64,000 nt of DNA from Streptomyces hoynatensis. Lineage in GTDB: Bacteria; Actinomycetota; Actinomycetes; Streptomycetales; Streptomycetaceae. The position numbers and the translations under genes are program-made. The stretch is from contig NZ_RBAL01000008.1 in NCBI RefSeq assembly GCF_003626535.1, positions 186,001-250,000 on the forward strand, in the 5' to 3' direction. The first letter of the stretch is position 1; the number at the start of each line of letters is the position of its first letter. Below the pieces are notes generated by a model, which was not told the DNA's origin, did not search any database, and saw nothing but the letters and a program-made list of their open reading frames with translations. Shown piece after piece: positions 53,795 to 63,212 of the stretch.

Positions 53795-54898
53795 ATGGGC
53801 GGCACGAAGGGCGAGGGCGCGAGCGGGGCCGGGGAGGGGCGCCGGGCGGGCGCGCGAGGCGGGGCCGGAAAGGGCGCCGCGCTGGAGCTGACGGTGGGCA
53901 CGCGCACGGTGCGGCTGTCGAACCCGGACAAGGTCTACTTTCCCGAACGGGGCTTCACCAAGCTGGACGTCGCCCGGTACTTCCAGGCCGTGGGCGAGGG
54001 CATGCTGCGGGCGCTGCGCGACCGGCCCACCACCCTGGAACGCTTCCCCGAGGGGGTGACGGGCGAGTCGTTCTACCAGAAGCGGGCCCCGAAGAACCTG
54101 CCCGAGTGGATTCCCACCGGCCGGATCTCCTTCCCCAGCGGCCGTCACGCCGACGAGATCTGCCCCACCGAGGTGGCGGCCGTGCTGTGGGCGGCGAACC
54201 TGGGCTGCCTGACGTTCCACCCCTGGCCGGTGCGCCGCCGGGACACCGAACACCCCGACGAGCTGCGGATCGACCTGGACCCGCAGCCCGGCCGCGGGTT
54301 CGCCGACGCGGTGCGCGCCGCGGGGCTGCTGCGGGAGGTGCTGGAGGGGCTCGGGCTCACCGGCTGGCCGAAGACCTCGGGCGGGCGCGGGCTGCACGTC
54401 TTCGTGCCCATCGCGCCGGAGTGGACGTTCCCGCAGGCCAGGCGGGCGGTCATCGCGATCGGCCGGGAGCTGGAGCGGCGCGACCCCGAACTGGTCACGA
54501 CCGCCTGGTGGAAGGAGGAGCGCGGCGCCAAGGTCTTCGTCGACTACAACCAGATGGCCAGGGACCGGACCATCGCCAGCGCCTACTCCGTCCGTCGCCA
54601 CCCGCGGGCCACGGTCTCCGCGCCGCTGCGCTGGCCGGAGGTGGCCGAGGTGGAGCCGGAGGACTTCGACCTGGCCAGCATGCCCGGCCGCTACGCCGCG
54701 GAGGGCGACGTGCACGCCGACATGGCGGAGCGCTCCTTCCGGCTGGAGGCGGCCCTCGAACTCGCCGCCAGGGACGAGCGCGAGCACCGGCTCGGCGACC
54801 TGCCCTACCCGCCCGAACACCCCAAGGTGGCGGGCGAGCCGACGCGGGTCCAGCCGAGCCGGGCCAGACGCGGCGGCACCTCCTCGCCCCGCGCCTAG
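53795..54898 (+). CDS. LigD-type DNA repair polymerase domain protein (stand-alone PolDom)
   Basis: 367-aa archaeo-eukaryotic primase-type polymerase. Family blocks VRLSNPDKVYFPERGFTK, FYQKRAPKNLPEWI, LWAANLGCLTFHPWPVRR, LRIDLDPQPG (metal-binding DxD) and TSGGRGLHVFVPI are all present. A 30-residue Gly/Ala/Arg-rich N-terminus and a basic C-terminus flank the domain. Such stand-alone polymerases fill gaps with ribo- or deoxynucleotides in bacterial end joining. No Ku gene and no nuclease domain are seen in the window. Confidence 0.87.
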   Translation: MGGTKGEGASGAGEGRRAGARGGAGKGAALELTVGTRTVRLSNPDKVYFPERGFTKLDVARYFQAVGEGMLRALRDRPTTLERFPEGVTGESFYQKRAPKNLPEWIPTGRISFPSGRHADEICPTEVAAVLWAANLGCLTFHPWPVRRRDTEHPDELRIDLDPQPGRGFADAVRAAGLLREVLEGLGLTGWPKTSGGRGLHVFVPIAPEWTFPQARRAVIAIGRELERRDPELVTTAWWKEERGAKVFVDYNQMARDRTIASAYSVRRHPRATVSAPLRWPEVAEVEPEDFDLASMPGRYAAEGDVHADMAERSFRLEAALELAARDEREHRLGDLPYPPEHPKVAGEPTRVQPSRARRGGTSSPRA

Positions 54899-54931
54899 GC
54901 CCCGCCCCTCGGATCGCGGGGCCGCCCGGCC

Positions 54932-56152
54932 CTACCCCTCGGGGGCCGTCAGGGCGATGCGGCGCAGGAATTCGGCGTTGGAGCCGGTGGCGCGCAGCCG
55001 GTCGAGCAGCAGCTCGGCCGCCTGCCGCGGCTCGCGTTCCGACAGGCTGCGCCGCAGCCGGTGCAGGAGGGCCGACTCGGCCGGGGTGGTGAGGAGTTCC
55101 TCGCGCCTGGTGCCGGAGGAGGCCGGGTCGAAGGCGGGGAAGACGCGGCGCTCGGCGAGGACGCGGTCCAGGCGCAGCTCCATGTTGCCGGTGCTCTTGA
55201 GCTCCTCGAAGTAGAAGTCGTCCGCGCGCGACCCGGTGTCGACGAGAGCGCTGGCGAGGATGGTCAGCGAGCCGCCGCCCTCGATGTTGCGGGCCGCGCC
55301 GAAGAGCCGCTTGGGCGGGTGCAGGGCCGCGGCGTCGATGCCGCCGGTGAGGACGCGGCCCGAGGCCCGGCCCGACTGGTTGTAGGCGCGGCACAGGCGG
55401 GTGAGGGAATCCAGCAGGACCACGACGTCGCGGCCGAGTTCGACCAGCCGCTTGGCGCGTTCCACGGCGAGGGTGGCCACGGCGGTGTGGTCGTGGGCCG
55501 GCCGGTCGAAGTGCGAGGCGACGACCTCGGCCGGCACGGAACGCGCCAGGTCGGTGACCTCCTCGGGCCGCTCGTCGAGCAGCAGGAGCATGAGGTGGCA
55601 CTCGGGGTGGTTGTGGGCGATGCCGGCGGCGATCTCGCGCAGCACCGTCGTCTTGCCGGTCTTGGGCGGGGCGACGATCAGGCCGCGCTGCCCCTTCCCG
55701 AGGGGGGCGAGCAGGTCGACGACGCGGGTGACCAGCTGATTCCTGCCGGTTTCCAGCCGCAGCCGCTCGTCGGGATGCAGGGGCACCAGGTCGGCGAAGT
55801 GCGGGCGGGCGGCCGCGGTCGCGGGGTCCTGGCCGTTGACCGCGGTCACCCGGGCCAGGCGGGGGGCGCCGCGCCGCTCCCCCGGCGGCCGCGCGGCGAG
55901 CTCGCCCTCGACGAGGTCGCCGGGGCGCAGCCCGTGGCGGCGGACCTGCGCGGGCGGAACCTGCGGGTCGCGGGGGCCGGGGAGGAAGTTCTCCAGGCGC
56001 AGCACCGCCTGTCCCCCGGTGATGTCGAGGACGCCGCTCACGGCCTGGGCCCGGGCCGTGACCTGCCCGGCCTCCGGGATCTCGGGGGCGGGGGAGGCGG
56101 GTTCCGCGGCGGGTTCCGCGGCCTGCGGGGTGGAGTGAAGGGTGAGGGTCAT
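54932..56152 (-). CDS. Transcription termination factor Rho, short paralogue
   Basis: 406-aa hexameric RNA-dependent ATPase. P-loop APPKTGKTT 161-169, Walker [11 protein letters not shown] 243-252, and the secondary RNA-binding and arginine-finger region [26 protein letters not shown]...[20 protein letters not shown] are intact. The N-terminal cold-shock-like domain is present ([15 protein letters not shown]...), but the GFGFLR motif that binds RNA in housekeeping Rho reads GGQAVLR. It also lacks the long acidic insertion of the main actinobacterial Rho. AAGGAG precedes ATG 56152. Probably a second, specialised Rho. Confidence 0.85.
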   Translation of the reverse strand: MTLTLHSTPQAAEPAAEPASPAPEIPEAGQVTARAQAVSGVLDITGGQAVLRLENFLPGPRDPQVPPAQVRRHGLRPGDLVEGELAARPPGERRGAPRLARVTAVNGQDPATAAARPHFADLVPLHPDERLRLETGRNQLVTRVVDLLAPLGKGQRGLIVAPPKTGKTTVLREIAAGIAHNHPECHLMLLLLDERPEEVTDLARSVPAEVVASHFDRPAHDHTAVATLAVERAKRLVELGRDVVVLLDSLTRLCRAYNQSGRASGRVLTGGIDAAALHPPKRLFGAARNIEGGGSLTILASALVDTGSRADDFYFEELKSTGNMELRLDRVLAERRVFPAFDPASSGTRREELLTTPAESALLHRLRRSLSEREPRQAAELLLDRLRATGSNAEFLRRIALTAPEG

Positions 56153-56663
56153 GGGACTCCTTGCGGTGAAAACGGATATCTGCCAAGGAAAGGGAGAAGG
56201 GGAGAAGGGGGAGAGTGGGAGAAGGCGCAGGGGCGGTGGTGCCGGCGCGCCTCGGCCGACGGCCCACGCCCGCACGGGACTTCGCCCGGCCCGGGCGCCC
56301 GCCGGCCCCGGGCCGCCGCGGCCCGCGGCCCACGCCCGTCGAAGGCGCGGATCGGCGAGGGGGCACGCGGCAGGGACTCAAGCGTTCCGAGGCGGTGCCA
56401 CGGAAGGCGAAGGAACCGGGAAAGCCGCCGTCGAATGCGCCGCGCCGATGCCGGAGGTGACTGCCCGCTTGGAGCGGGCGGCGAGGGGGCCGTGGGAAGA
56501 AACCCGAAGGGCGAACTCGCCTGCTCCGGCCAGCGTACACCCCTCGCCCGTCGGCGTGCACCGGGGAAGACGGCCTTGCGGTGGAGTGGGCTCAAGGCCG
56601 TAACGTGCCCGGCGGGGCCGCGGTGGGCGCGGTCCGGGGAAGCGGCGATACCGGAGGGCACAG
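56153..56663 (-). promoter_or_regulatory. 511-base intergenic region with possible rho promoter and long leader
   Basis: No gene is supported; open frames are Arg/Pro/Gly-rich and lack ribosome sites. On the minus strand TGCACG (56560-56555), 17 bases, TACGCT (56537-56532) is a plausible promoter for the rho paralogue and would give a leader of about 370 bases. Housekeeping rho genes often have long autoregulated leaders. Confidence 0.35.
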
Positions 56664-57551
56664 ATGCGGCTTGGCATTCACCTGGCGGAGTTCCCCGCCG
56701 AGGGCGGCCCGGAGGGCATCGCCCCGGGCCTGGCGGCGGTGGCCGATGCGGTCGAGGAGGCGGGCATCTCCTGGCTCTCCGCGATGGATCACTACTTCCA
56801 GATGGACAACATGTATCCGGTGGAGAACCCGATGCTGGAGGGCTACACCACCCTCGGCTACCTGGCCTCCCGCACCTCCACCGTCCGCCTCGGCCTGCTG
56901 GTGACCGGCGTGACCTACCGGCACCCCGGGCTGCTCGCCAAGATCGTCACCACGCTGGACGTGCTCTCGGGCGGGCGGGCCACGCTCGGCATCGGGGCCG
57001 CCTGGTACGAGCGGGAGCACCGCGCCCTCGGCGTGCCCTACCCGCCGCTCGCCGAGCGTTTCGAACGGCTGGAGGAGGCGGTCAGGATCTGCCTCCAGAT
57101 GTGGGACCCGGAGCACAACGGCCCCTTCGAGGGCAGGCACTACGCGCTGGCCGAGACGCTGTGCTCCCCGCTCCCCGTCTCCCGTCCCCACCCGCCCGTC
57201 CTCATCGGGGGCGGCGGGGAGCACAAGACGCTGCGCCTGGTCGCCGGGTACGCCGACGCCTGCAACCTCTTCGCCTCCACGCCCGCCGAGGTGGCGCACA
57301 AGCTGGAGGTGCTCCGGGGGCACTGCGAGGCGCTCGGCCGCGACCCCGCCACCATCGAGAAGACCGCCATCTACGCCGGGCCGCTGCTGCAGGAGGGCGA
57401 CGTGGACGGGTTCGTCGCGGCGATGGCCGAGTACGCCAGGCTGGGCATCGGCACCGTGATGGTGGTGCCGCCGGCCGAGCGGCAGCCCGAGTGGATCGCC
57501 CGCAACGCCGCCCCCGCCGCGGCGCGCCTCGCGGAGCTGCCCGGCGCCTGA
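56664..57551 (+). CDS. LLM-class F420-dependent oxidoreductase
   Basis: 295-aa luciferase-like barrel protein. MRLGIHLAEFP, SWLSAMDHYFQMDNMYP, RLGLLVTGVTYRHPGLLAKIVTTLDVLSGGRATLGIGAAWYEREH are typical of the F420-dependent TIGR03560-like subgroup. Cofactor F420 is assumed from the subgroup; the substrate is unknown. CGGAGGGCACAG precedes the ATG. Divergent from rho and convergent with the second PF04672 methyltransferase 20 bases away. Confidence 0.83.
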   Translation: MRLGIHLAEFPAEGGPEGIAPGLAAVADAVEEAGISWLSAMDHYFQMDNMYPVENPMLEGYTTLGYLASRTSTVRLGLLVTGVTYRHPGLLAKIVTTLDVLSGGRATLGIGAAWYEREHRALGVPYPPLAERFERLEEAVRICLQMWDPEHNGPFEGRHYALAETLCSPLPVSRPHPPVLIGGGGEHKTLRLVAGYADACNLFASTPAEVAHKLEVLRGHCEALGRDPATIEKTAIYAGPLLQEGDVDGFVAAMAEYARLGIGTVMVVPPAERQPEWIARNAAPAAARLAELPGA

Positions 57552-57571
57552 GGCGGGGCGAGGCGGCCCGG

Positions 57572-58390
57572 CTAGGGTTTGCGGGCCACTCCCCCGGCCT
57601 GGCCGATGTCCGCGGGCCGCGGGCGGCCGGGCCCGTGGTCGGGGCGCCAGCGCGGGACCTGCACGACGCCGGGTTCCACCAGGTCGAGGCCGTCGAAGTA
57701 CGCGGCGATCTCCGTCATCGGCCGCAGGTGGTAGGGGATGGCGCCCGACTCGTTGTAGGCGCGCTGCGCGGCGACGTACTCCGGGTCGGTGTCGGTCCCC
57801 TCGTTGAGGGACAGGTAGCTGCCCGAGGACAGGCCCGCCATCAGCCGCCGCACGAGGGAGCAGGCCTCGCGGTGGGAGGGGACGTGCCCCAGGATGCCGC
57901 TGAGGATCAGCGCGACGGGCCGCGAGAGGTCGAGGGTGCGCCCGGCCTCGGCCAGGATCTTCTCCGGCTCGTGCAGGTCCGCCTCCAGGTACCGGGTCAC
58001 GCCCTCGGGCGTCGAGGTGAGCAGGGCGTGGGCGTGCAGCAGCACCAGCGGGTCGTTGTCCACGTAGACGACGCGGGCCTCGGGCGCCACCCGCTGGGCG
58101 ACCTGGTGGGTGTTGTCCACGGTGGGCAGCCCGGTGCCCACGTCGAGGAACTGCCGTACGCCCGCCTCCTGGGCGAGGTGGCGGACGCTGCGGGCGAGGA
58201 AGCCGCGCGAGGCGCGGGCGATGTCGACGATGCCGGGGAACGCCTCGCGGTAGGCGTCGCCCGCGGCCCGGTCCACCTCGTAGTTGTCGTGTCCGCCCAG
58301 CCAGTAGTTCCAGATCCTGGCCGAGTGCGGCACGGAGGTGTCGATCTTGGAGATGGGCTCCTGCGGGGCCGGCCGGCGCTCCTTCGTCAC
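57572..58390 (-). CDS. PF04672-type SAM-dependent methyltransferase, second copy
   Basis: 272 aa, exactly the length of the copy at 48712, and alike throughout: IDTSVPHSARIWNYWLGG, FLDVGTGLPTVDNTHQVAQRVAPEARVVYVDNDPLVL, SGAIPYHLRPMTEIAAYFDGLDLVEPGVV and the terminal GVARKP. GTG 58390 (VTKERRP) is chosen because it gives the family length; the ribosome site is weak (GAGAAG). Function unknown beyond the methyltransferase fold. Confidence 0.83.
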   Translation of the reverse strand: MTKERRPAPQEPISKIDTSVPHSARIWNYWLGGHDNYEVDRAAGDAYREAFPGIVDIARASRGFLARSVRHLAQEAGVRQFLDVGTGLPTVDNTHQVAQRVAPEARVVYVDNDPLVLLHAHALLTSTPEGVTRYLEADLHEPEKILAEAGRTLDLSRPVALILSGILGHVPSHREACSLVRRLMAGLSSGSYLSLNEGTDTDPEYVAAQRAYNESGAIPYHLRPMTEIAAYFDGLDLVEPGVVQVPRWRPDHGPGRPRPADIGQAGGVARKP

Positions 58391-58492
58391 CTTCTCAACG
58401 TAACCCCGCGCGCCGGCACCGGCGCGGCTTTCCCGCCCGGCCGGTGAGCCGCGGCCCGGCCCCGTCCGGCCGCGCGGCAGCGCCAAGAGGCG

Positions 58493-59710
58493 CTACCCGC
58501 CACGGCGCGCCCCGGCGGGGGCGGTCTCGGCCACCGCCTCGACGGCGCGGGCCAGTTGATCCTCCGTCAGGTCGGCCCGGGCGGTGAGGCGCAGCCGGAA
58601 GACGCCCCGGGGCACGGAGGGCGGGCGGAAGCAGCCCACCTCCACGCCCGCGGCCCGGCAGCCGGCCGCCCAGGTCACCGCGGCCTCGGCCGAGGGCGCG
58701 GCCACGGCCACGACGGCGGTCTCGGGCGCGATCGCCGGCAGGCCGCGGTCCGCCAGCCGCCGGTACAGCTCCCGCGCCACCGCGAGGACGCGGGCCGGGC
58801 GCGCGGGCTCGCGGCGCAGCAGGCGCAGCGCGGCGAGCGCTCCCCCGGCCGAGGCGGGCGCCAGGCCGGTGTCGAACATGAAGGTCCGCGCGGCGCTCAC
58901 CAGGTGCCGGATCACCCGCGCGGGGCCGAGCACCGCCCCGCCCTGGCTGCCGAGCGCCTTGGACAGGGTCACCGTGGCCACCACGTCGGGCGCGCCCGCG
59001 AGCCGGGCCGCGGCGAGCGAGCCGCGGCCGCCCTCGCCGAGGACGCCCAGGCCGTGCGCGTCGTCCACGAGCAGCCCGGCCCCGGCCGCCCGGCAGACCG
59101 CGGCCAGCTCCGGCAGCGGGGCCCGGGCCCCGGCCACCGAGAACACGCCGTCGGTGACCACCAGGGCGCGGCCCCGGTGGCCGTCGAGCGCCTTGGCGAA
59201 GGCCGCCGGGTCGGCGTGCGGGGCCACCACCACCTCGGAACGCGCCAGGCGGCAGCCGTCGATGAGCGAGGCGTGGTTGGCGGCGTCCGAGACGATCAGC
59301 CCGCCGGGGCCGCCGAGGGCCGCCACCGCGGCGAGGTTCGCGGCGTAGCCCGAGGCGAAGACGAGTCCGGCCTCGAAGCCGCAGAACGCGGCGAGTTCGG
59401 CCTCCAGGCGGGCGTGCAGCGCGGTGGTCCCGGTGACCAGCCGGGAGCCGGTGGATCCGGCGCCCCAGCGCAGGGCGGCGTCGGCCGCCGCGGCCTTCAC
59501 CTCGGGGTGGCGGCACAGGCCGAGGTAGTCGTTGCCCGCCAGGTCGAGCGTTTCCGCGTCCGGCCGGCGTGGGCGCAACTCCCTGACGAGTCCGGCGCGT
59601 TCCCGCTCCCGGCGCGCCGCGTCGACCCAGTCGAAGACCTCCGCGCCCGGCCGCCCCGGGCCCGCCGCCTGTGCGGGACCCGCCGCCTTTGCCGCGTCCT
59701 CCGTGCTCAC
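58493..59710 (-). CDS. bioF: 8-amino-7-oxononanoate synthase
   Basis: PLP enzyme joining pimeloyl thioester and alanine in the first ring-building step of biotin synthesis. 405 aa. LAGNDYLGLCRHPEVKAAA, GSTGSRLVTGTTALHARLE, VDDAHGLGVLG and the PLP lysine Lys251 in VTLSKALGSQGG define the family. The first 22 residues are a low-complexity extension. It is divergent from bioB, sharing a 234-base control region. Confidence 0.92.
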   Translation of the reverse strand: MSTEDAAKAAGPAQAAGPGRPGAEVFDWVDAARRERERAGLVRELRPRRPDAETLDLAGNDYLGLCRHPEVKAAAADAALRWGAGSTGSRLVTGTTALHARLEAELAAFCGFEAGLVFASGYAANLAAVAALGGPGGLIVSDAANHASLIDGCRLARSEVVVAPHADPAAFAKALDGHRGRALVVTDGVFSVAGARAPLPELAAVCRAAGAGLLVDDAHGLGVLGEGGRGSLAAARLAGAPDVVATVTLSKALGSQGGAVLGPARVIRHLVSAARTFMFDTGLAPASAGGALAALRLLRREPARPARVLAVARELYRRLADRGLPAIAPETAVVAVAAPSAEAAVTWAAGCRAAGVEVGCFRPPSVPRGVFRLRLTARADLTEDQLARAVEAVAETAPAGARRGG

Positions 59711-59810
59711 CGCGCCCTCCCCGCCCGTCCTGCCCGCCGTGCCCCGCCGCCCGCCTCCCGGGCCCCCACCGGGAGGCCGGCCGGCCGCGGGACGGGCCGG
59801 GGAATTGTGA

Positions 59811-59823
59811 GTTACCGATAAAC
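59811..59823. promoter_or_regulatory. Imperfect palindrome between bioF and bioB
   Basis: GTTACCGATAAAC is an imperfect inverted repeat (GTTA...TAAAC) in the only AT-rich part of the 234-base bioF-bioB gap, next to TTGTGA. By position it may be the operator of a BioQ-like or other biotin regulator. No regulator gene is in the window. Confidence 0.35.
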
Positions 59824-59944
59824 GCCCTCCACGGTAGCGGCCGGGCGGGCCGCATCAGCATGTGGTGACGCCAACGAACCTGCCGATGCCTCTTGTAGGT
59901 TTCCTCCTTGGCCACGGGGGCGCCTCTGGGCGAGGATCGCCCTC

Positions 59945-61006
59945 ATGGACCTCCTTTCGACCCTGGTGGACAAGGGACTTCGCCGCGAAGCGCCCACCCG
60001 TGCCGAGGCACTGGCGGTGCTGGCGGCCCCGGACGAGGAACTGCTCGACGTGGTGGCCGCGGCGGGCCGGGTCAGGCGGAAGTGGTTCGGGCGCCGGGTG
60101 AAGCTCAACTACCTGGTCAACCTCAAGTCCGGCCTGTGCCCCGAGGACTGTTTCTACTGCTCGCAGCGCGTCGGCTCGCAGGCGGGCATCCTGAAGTACA
60201 CCTGGCTGAAGCCGGAGGAGGCGGCGGCCGCGGCCGGCGCCGGCGTGGCCGGGGGCGCCAAGCGGGTCTGCCTGGTGGCCAGCGGCCGGGGCCCGACCGA
60301 CGCCGACGTGGGCCGGGTCTCCGAGACGATCGCGGCGATCAAGGAGCAGCACGCCGAGGTCGAGATCTGCGCCTGCCTCGGCCTGCTGTCCGAGGGCCAG
60401 GCCGAGCGGCTGCGCGAGGCGGGGGCGCACGCCTACAACCACAACCTCAACACCTCGGAGGCCGCCTACGGGGGCATCTGCACCACGCACGGCTTCGCCG
60501 ACCGGGTGGCGACCGTCGGGGAGGCCAGGTCGGCGGGCCTCTCGGCCTGTTCCGGGCTGATCGCGGGGATGGGCGAGAGCGACGAGGACCTGGTGGACGT
60601 GGTCTTCGCGCTGCGGGATCTTGACGTGGACTCGGTGCCGGTCAACTTCCTGATCCCCTTCGAGGGGACGCCGCTGGCCAAGGAGTGGCACCTCACCCCG
60701 CAGCGCGCGCTGCGCATCCTGGCGATGGTGCGCTTCGTGTGCCCGGACGTGGAGGTCAGGCTGGCCGGGGGGCGGGAGCTGCACCTCCGGTCGTTGCAGC
60801 CCCTCGCGCTGCACATGGTGAACTCCCTCTTCCTGGGCGACTACCTCACCAGCGAGGGGCAGGCGGGGCGGGCCGACCTGGAGATGATCGCGGACGCCGG
60901 TTTCGTGGTGGAGGGGGCCGAGGAGCACACGCTGCCTGCCCACCGGGCGGACCTGGTGGCGGTGCGCCGCCGCGGGGCGGGGACGGAGCTGCCGCCCAAT
61001 GCCTGA
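59945..61006 (+). CDS. bioB: Biotin synthase
   Basis: Radical-SAM enzyme inserting sulfur into dethiobiotin. 353 aa. The [4Fe-4S] motif CPEDCFYC gives Cys65, Cys69 and Cys72; YNHNLNTS and the later [12 protein letters not shown] are family blocks. GAGGATC precedes the ATG. It overlaps bioA by eight bases. The divergent bioF and downstream bioA and bioD make a nearly complete biotin ring-assembly set. Confidence 0.94.
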   Translation: MDLLSTLVDKGLRREAPTRAEALAVLAAPDEELLDVVAAAGRVRRKWFGRRVKLNYLVNLKSGLCPEDCFYCSQRVGSQAGILKYTWLKPEEAAAAAGAGVAGGAKRVCLVASGRGPTDADVGRVSETIAAIKEQHAEVEICACLGLLSEGQAERLREAGAHAYNHNLNTSEAAYGGICTTHGFADRVATVGEARSAGLSACSGLIAGMGESDEDLVDVVFALRDLDVDSVPVNFLIPFEGTPLAKEWHLTPQRALRILAMVRFVCPDVEVRLAGGRELHLRSLQPLALHMVNSLFLGDYLTSEGQAGRADLEMIADAGFVVEGAEEHTLPAHRADLVAVRRRGAGTELPPNA

Positions 61007-62306
61007 ACCTGCCACCGCCGCCGCGGAGTTGCTGGCACTGGACCGCAGGCACGTCTGGCACCCCTACGGGCCGATGCCGGGCTCGGCCGCGCCGCTGCTG
61101 GTGCGCTCGGCCTCGGGCGTGCGGCTCAGGCTCGCCGAACCGGCCGAGGGGCGGCAGGAGCTGGTGGACGGCATGGCCTCCTGGTGGTCGGCCGTGCACG
61201 GCTACAACCACCCGGTGCTGAACGCGGCGGCGCGCGAACAGGTGGCGCGGATGAGCCACGTGATGTTCGGCGGGCTGACCCACGAGCCGGGGGTGCGGCT
61301 CGCGGCGCGGCTGGCCCGGCTCGCGCCGGGGGACCTGGAGCACGTGTTCTTCGCGGACTCGGGCTCGGTGGCGGTCGAGGTGGCCCTCAAGATGTGCCTG
61401 CAGTACTGGAGTTCGCTGGGCCGCCCGGCGAAGCGGCGGCTGCTGACCTGGCGCGGCGGCTACCACGGCGACACCTGGCACGCGATGTCCGTGTGCGATC
61501 CGGAGGGCGGCATGCACCGGCTGTGGTCCGGGGCGCTGCCGCGGCAGGTGTTCGCCGAGGCGCCGCCGCCCGGTTTCGACGCCCCGCCCGACGAGGGCTA
61601 CGCGGCCTCGCTGCGGGAGCTGGTCGCGCGGCACGCCGCGGAACTCGCGGCGGTGATCGTCGAGCCGGTGGTGCAGGGCGCGGGCGGGATGCGCTTCCAC
61701 TCGCCGGCCTACCTGCGGGTGCTGCGGGAGGCCTGCGACGCGCACGGGGTCCTGCTGGTGTTCGACGAGATCGCCACCGGATTCGGCCGCACCGGGGCGC
61801 TGTTCGCGGCGGAGCACGCCGGGGTGACTCCCGACGTCATGTGCCTGGGCAAGGCCCTGACCGGCGGCTACCTGACGCTGGCCGCGACGCTGTGCACCCC
61901 GCGGGTGGCGGAGGGGATCTCCCGCGGGGAGCCGCCGGTCCTCGCGCACGGGCCCACGTTCATGGGCAACCCGCTGGCCACCGCGGTCGCGGGCGCCTCG
62001 CTCGACCTGCTGCTCGACGGCGACTGGGCGGGCGAGGTGAAGCGGATCGAGAGCGGCCTGCGCGCGGGGCTCGCGCCGGCGCGCGGGCTGCGGGGCGTGC
62101 GCGACGTCCGGGTGCTGGGCGCGATCGGGGTGATCCAGCTCGACCACGAGGTGGACCTGCCCGCGGCGACGCGGGCCGCGGTGGCCAACGGCGTCTGGCT
62201 GCGGCCGTTCCGCGACCTGATCTACACGATGCCGCCCTATGTCACGCCGGACGAGGACGTGGCCCGCATCGCCCACGCCGCCCTCGCGGCGGCGGAGGCG
62301 GCATAG
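60999..62306 (+). CDS. bioA: Adenosylmethionine-8-amino-7-oxononanoate aminotransferase
   Basis: PLP aminotransferase converting 8-amino-7-oxononanoate to 7,8-diaminopelargonate with SAM as amino donor. 435 aa. The family start [29 protein letters not shown], the PLP Asp in [13 protein letters not shown] and the PLP lysine Lys285 in [10 protein letters not shown] are clear. Overlaps bioB, so it is translationally coupled. Confidence 0.94.
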   Translation: MPEPATAAAELLALDRRHVWHPYGPMPGSAAPLLVRSASGVRLRLAEPAEGRQELVDGMASWWSAVHGYNHPVLNAAAREQVARMSHVMFGGLTHEPGVRLAARLARLAPGDLEHVFFADSGSVAVEVALKMCLQYWSSLGRPAKRRLLTWRGGYHGDTWHAMSVCDPEGGMHRLWSGALPRQVFAEAPPPGFDAPPDEGYAASLRELVARHAAELAAVIVEPVVQGAGGMRFHSPAYLRVLREACDAHGVLLVFDEIATGFGRTGALFAAEHAGVTPDVMCLGKALTGGYLTLAATLCTPRVAEGISRGEPPVLAHGPTFMGNPLATAVAGASLDLLLDGDWAGEVKRIESGLRAGLAPARGLRGVRDVRVLGAIGVIQLDHEVDLPAATRAAVANGVWLRPFRDLIYTMPPYVTPDEDVARIAHAALAAAEAA

Positions 62307-62431
62307 GCCGCGTCGTTCGGATCACGCGATCGCCGATCGGCGGCGGGGCCGTGACCTGGGCGAAGCAGGGGAGACCGGGGTGGGGACGCCACCGCGAAGA
62401 GGGCCGAAGAGCCGGCCGGGAAGAGAGTGCT

Positions 62432-63154
62432 GTGTCCGAAGGGCGGGTCCTGTTCGTCTCGGGGACCGGGACCGAGATCGGGAAGACGGTGGTGACGGCG
62501 GCCTGCGCGGCGGCCGCGCTGGCCGCGGGCCGGTCGGTCGCGGTGCTGAAGGCCGCGCAGACCGGGCTGGCGGCGGGTCAGCCGGGGGACGCCGCCGAGG
62601 CGGCCCGGCTGGCCGGACCCGTGCACGCGGTCGAACTCGCCCGTTTCCCCGAGCCCTTGGCGCCGGAGACGGCGGCCAGGCGGGCGGGGCTGCCGCCGGT
62701 GCGCCCGGCCGAGGTGGCGAAGGCGGCCGGGGCGCTGGCCGAGGAGCACGACCTGGTGCTCGTGGAGGGCAGCGGCGGGCTGCTGGTGCGTTTCGACGAG
62801 ACCGGCGGGACGCTCGCCGACGCGGCGCGGCTGCTGGGCGCGCCGGTCCTGGTCGTCACGGCCGCGGGCCTGGGGACCCTCAACGCCACCGCGCTGACCA
62901 CGGAGGCGCTGCGGGCCCGCGGCCTGGACTGCCGCGGCCTGGTCATCGGCAGCTGGCCGCGGCGCCCCGGCCTGGCGGCCCGCTGCAACCTGGACGACCT
63001 GCCCGCCGCCGCGGGCGCCCCGCTGCTCGGGGTGCTTCCGGAGCGGGCCGCGGCCCTGCCGCTCGCGGACTTCCGCTCCGGCGCCCTGGGCTGGCTCGCC
63101 CCCGCCCTCGACGGCCGCGGGTCCGGCCGGTTTGCCGCGGGCTCCCGCGGCTGA
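62432..63154 (+). CDS. bioD: Dethiobiotin synthetase
   Basis: ATP-dependent carboxylase closing the ureido ring. 240 aa. P-loop GTGTEIGKT at 11-19, catalytic Lys in VAVLKAAQTG, and VEGSGGLLVRF. GTG 62432 gives the usual N-terminus; a GTG 81 bases upstream would add 27 unrelated residues. The 125-base gap after bioA is gene-free and contains a CGCCGATCGGCG palindrome. Confidence 0.92.
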   Translation: MSEGRVLFVSGTGTEIGKTVVTAACAAAALAAGRSVAVLKAAQTGLAAGQPGDAAEAARLAGPVHAVELARFPEPLAPETAARRAGLPPVRPAEVAKAAGALAEEHDLVLVEGSGGLLVRFDETGGTLADAARLLGAPVLVVTAAGLGTLNATALTTEALRARGLDCRGLVIGSWPRRPGLAARCNLDDLPAAAGAPLLGVLPERAAALPLADFRSGALGWLAPALDGRGSGRFAAGSRG

Positions 63155-63212
63155 CCCCCGGGCGGGGCCGGGACCCCGGACGGGGCGGGCCCCGGGCGGC
63201 CGGGGCGGGCGG

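Noticed and set aside
56142-56603. Open frames of 80-150 codons in the rho upstream region
   Set aside because: Low-complexity translations and no start signals; region better explained as leader and promoter DNA.
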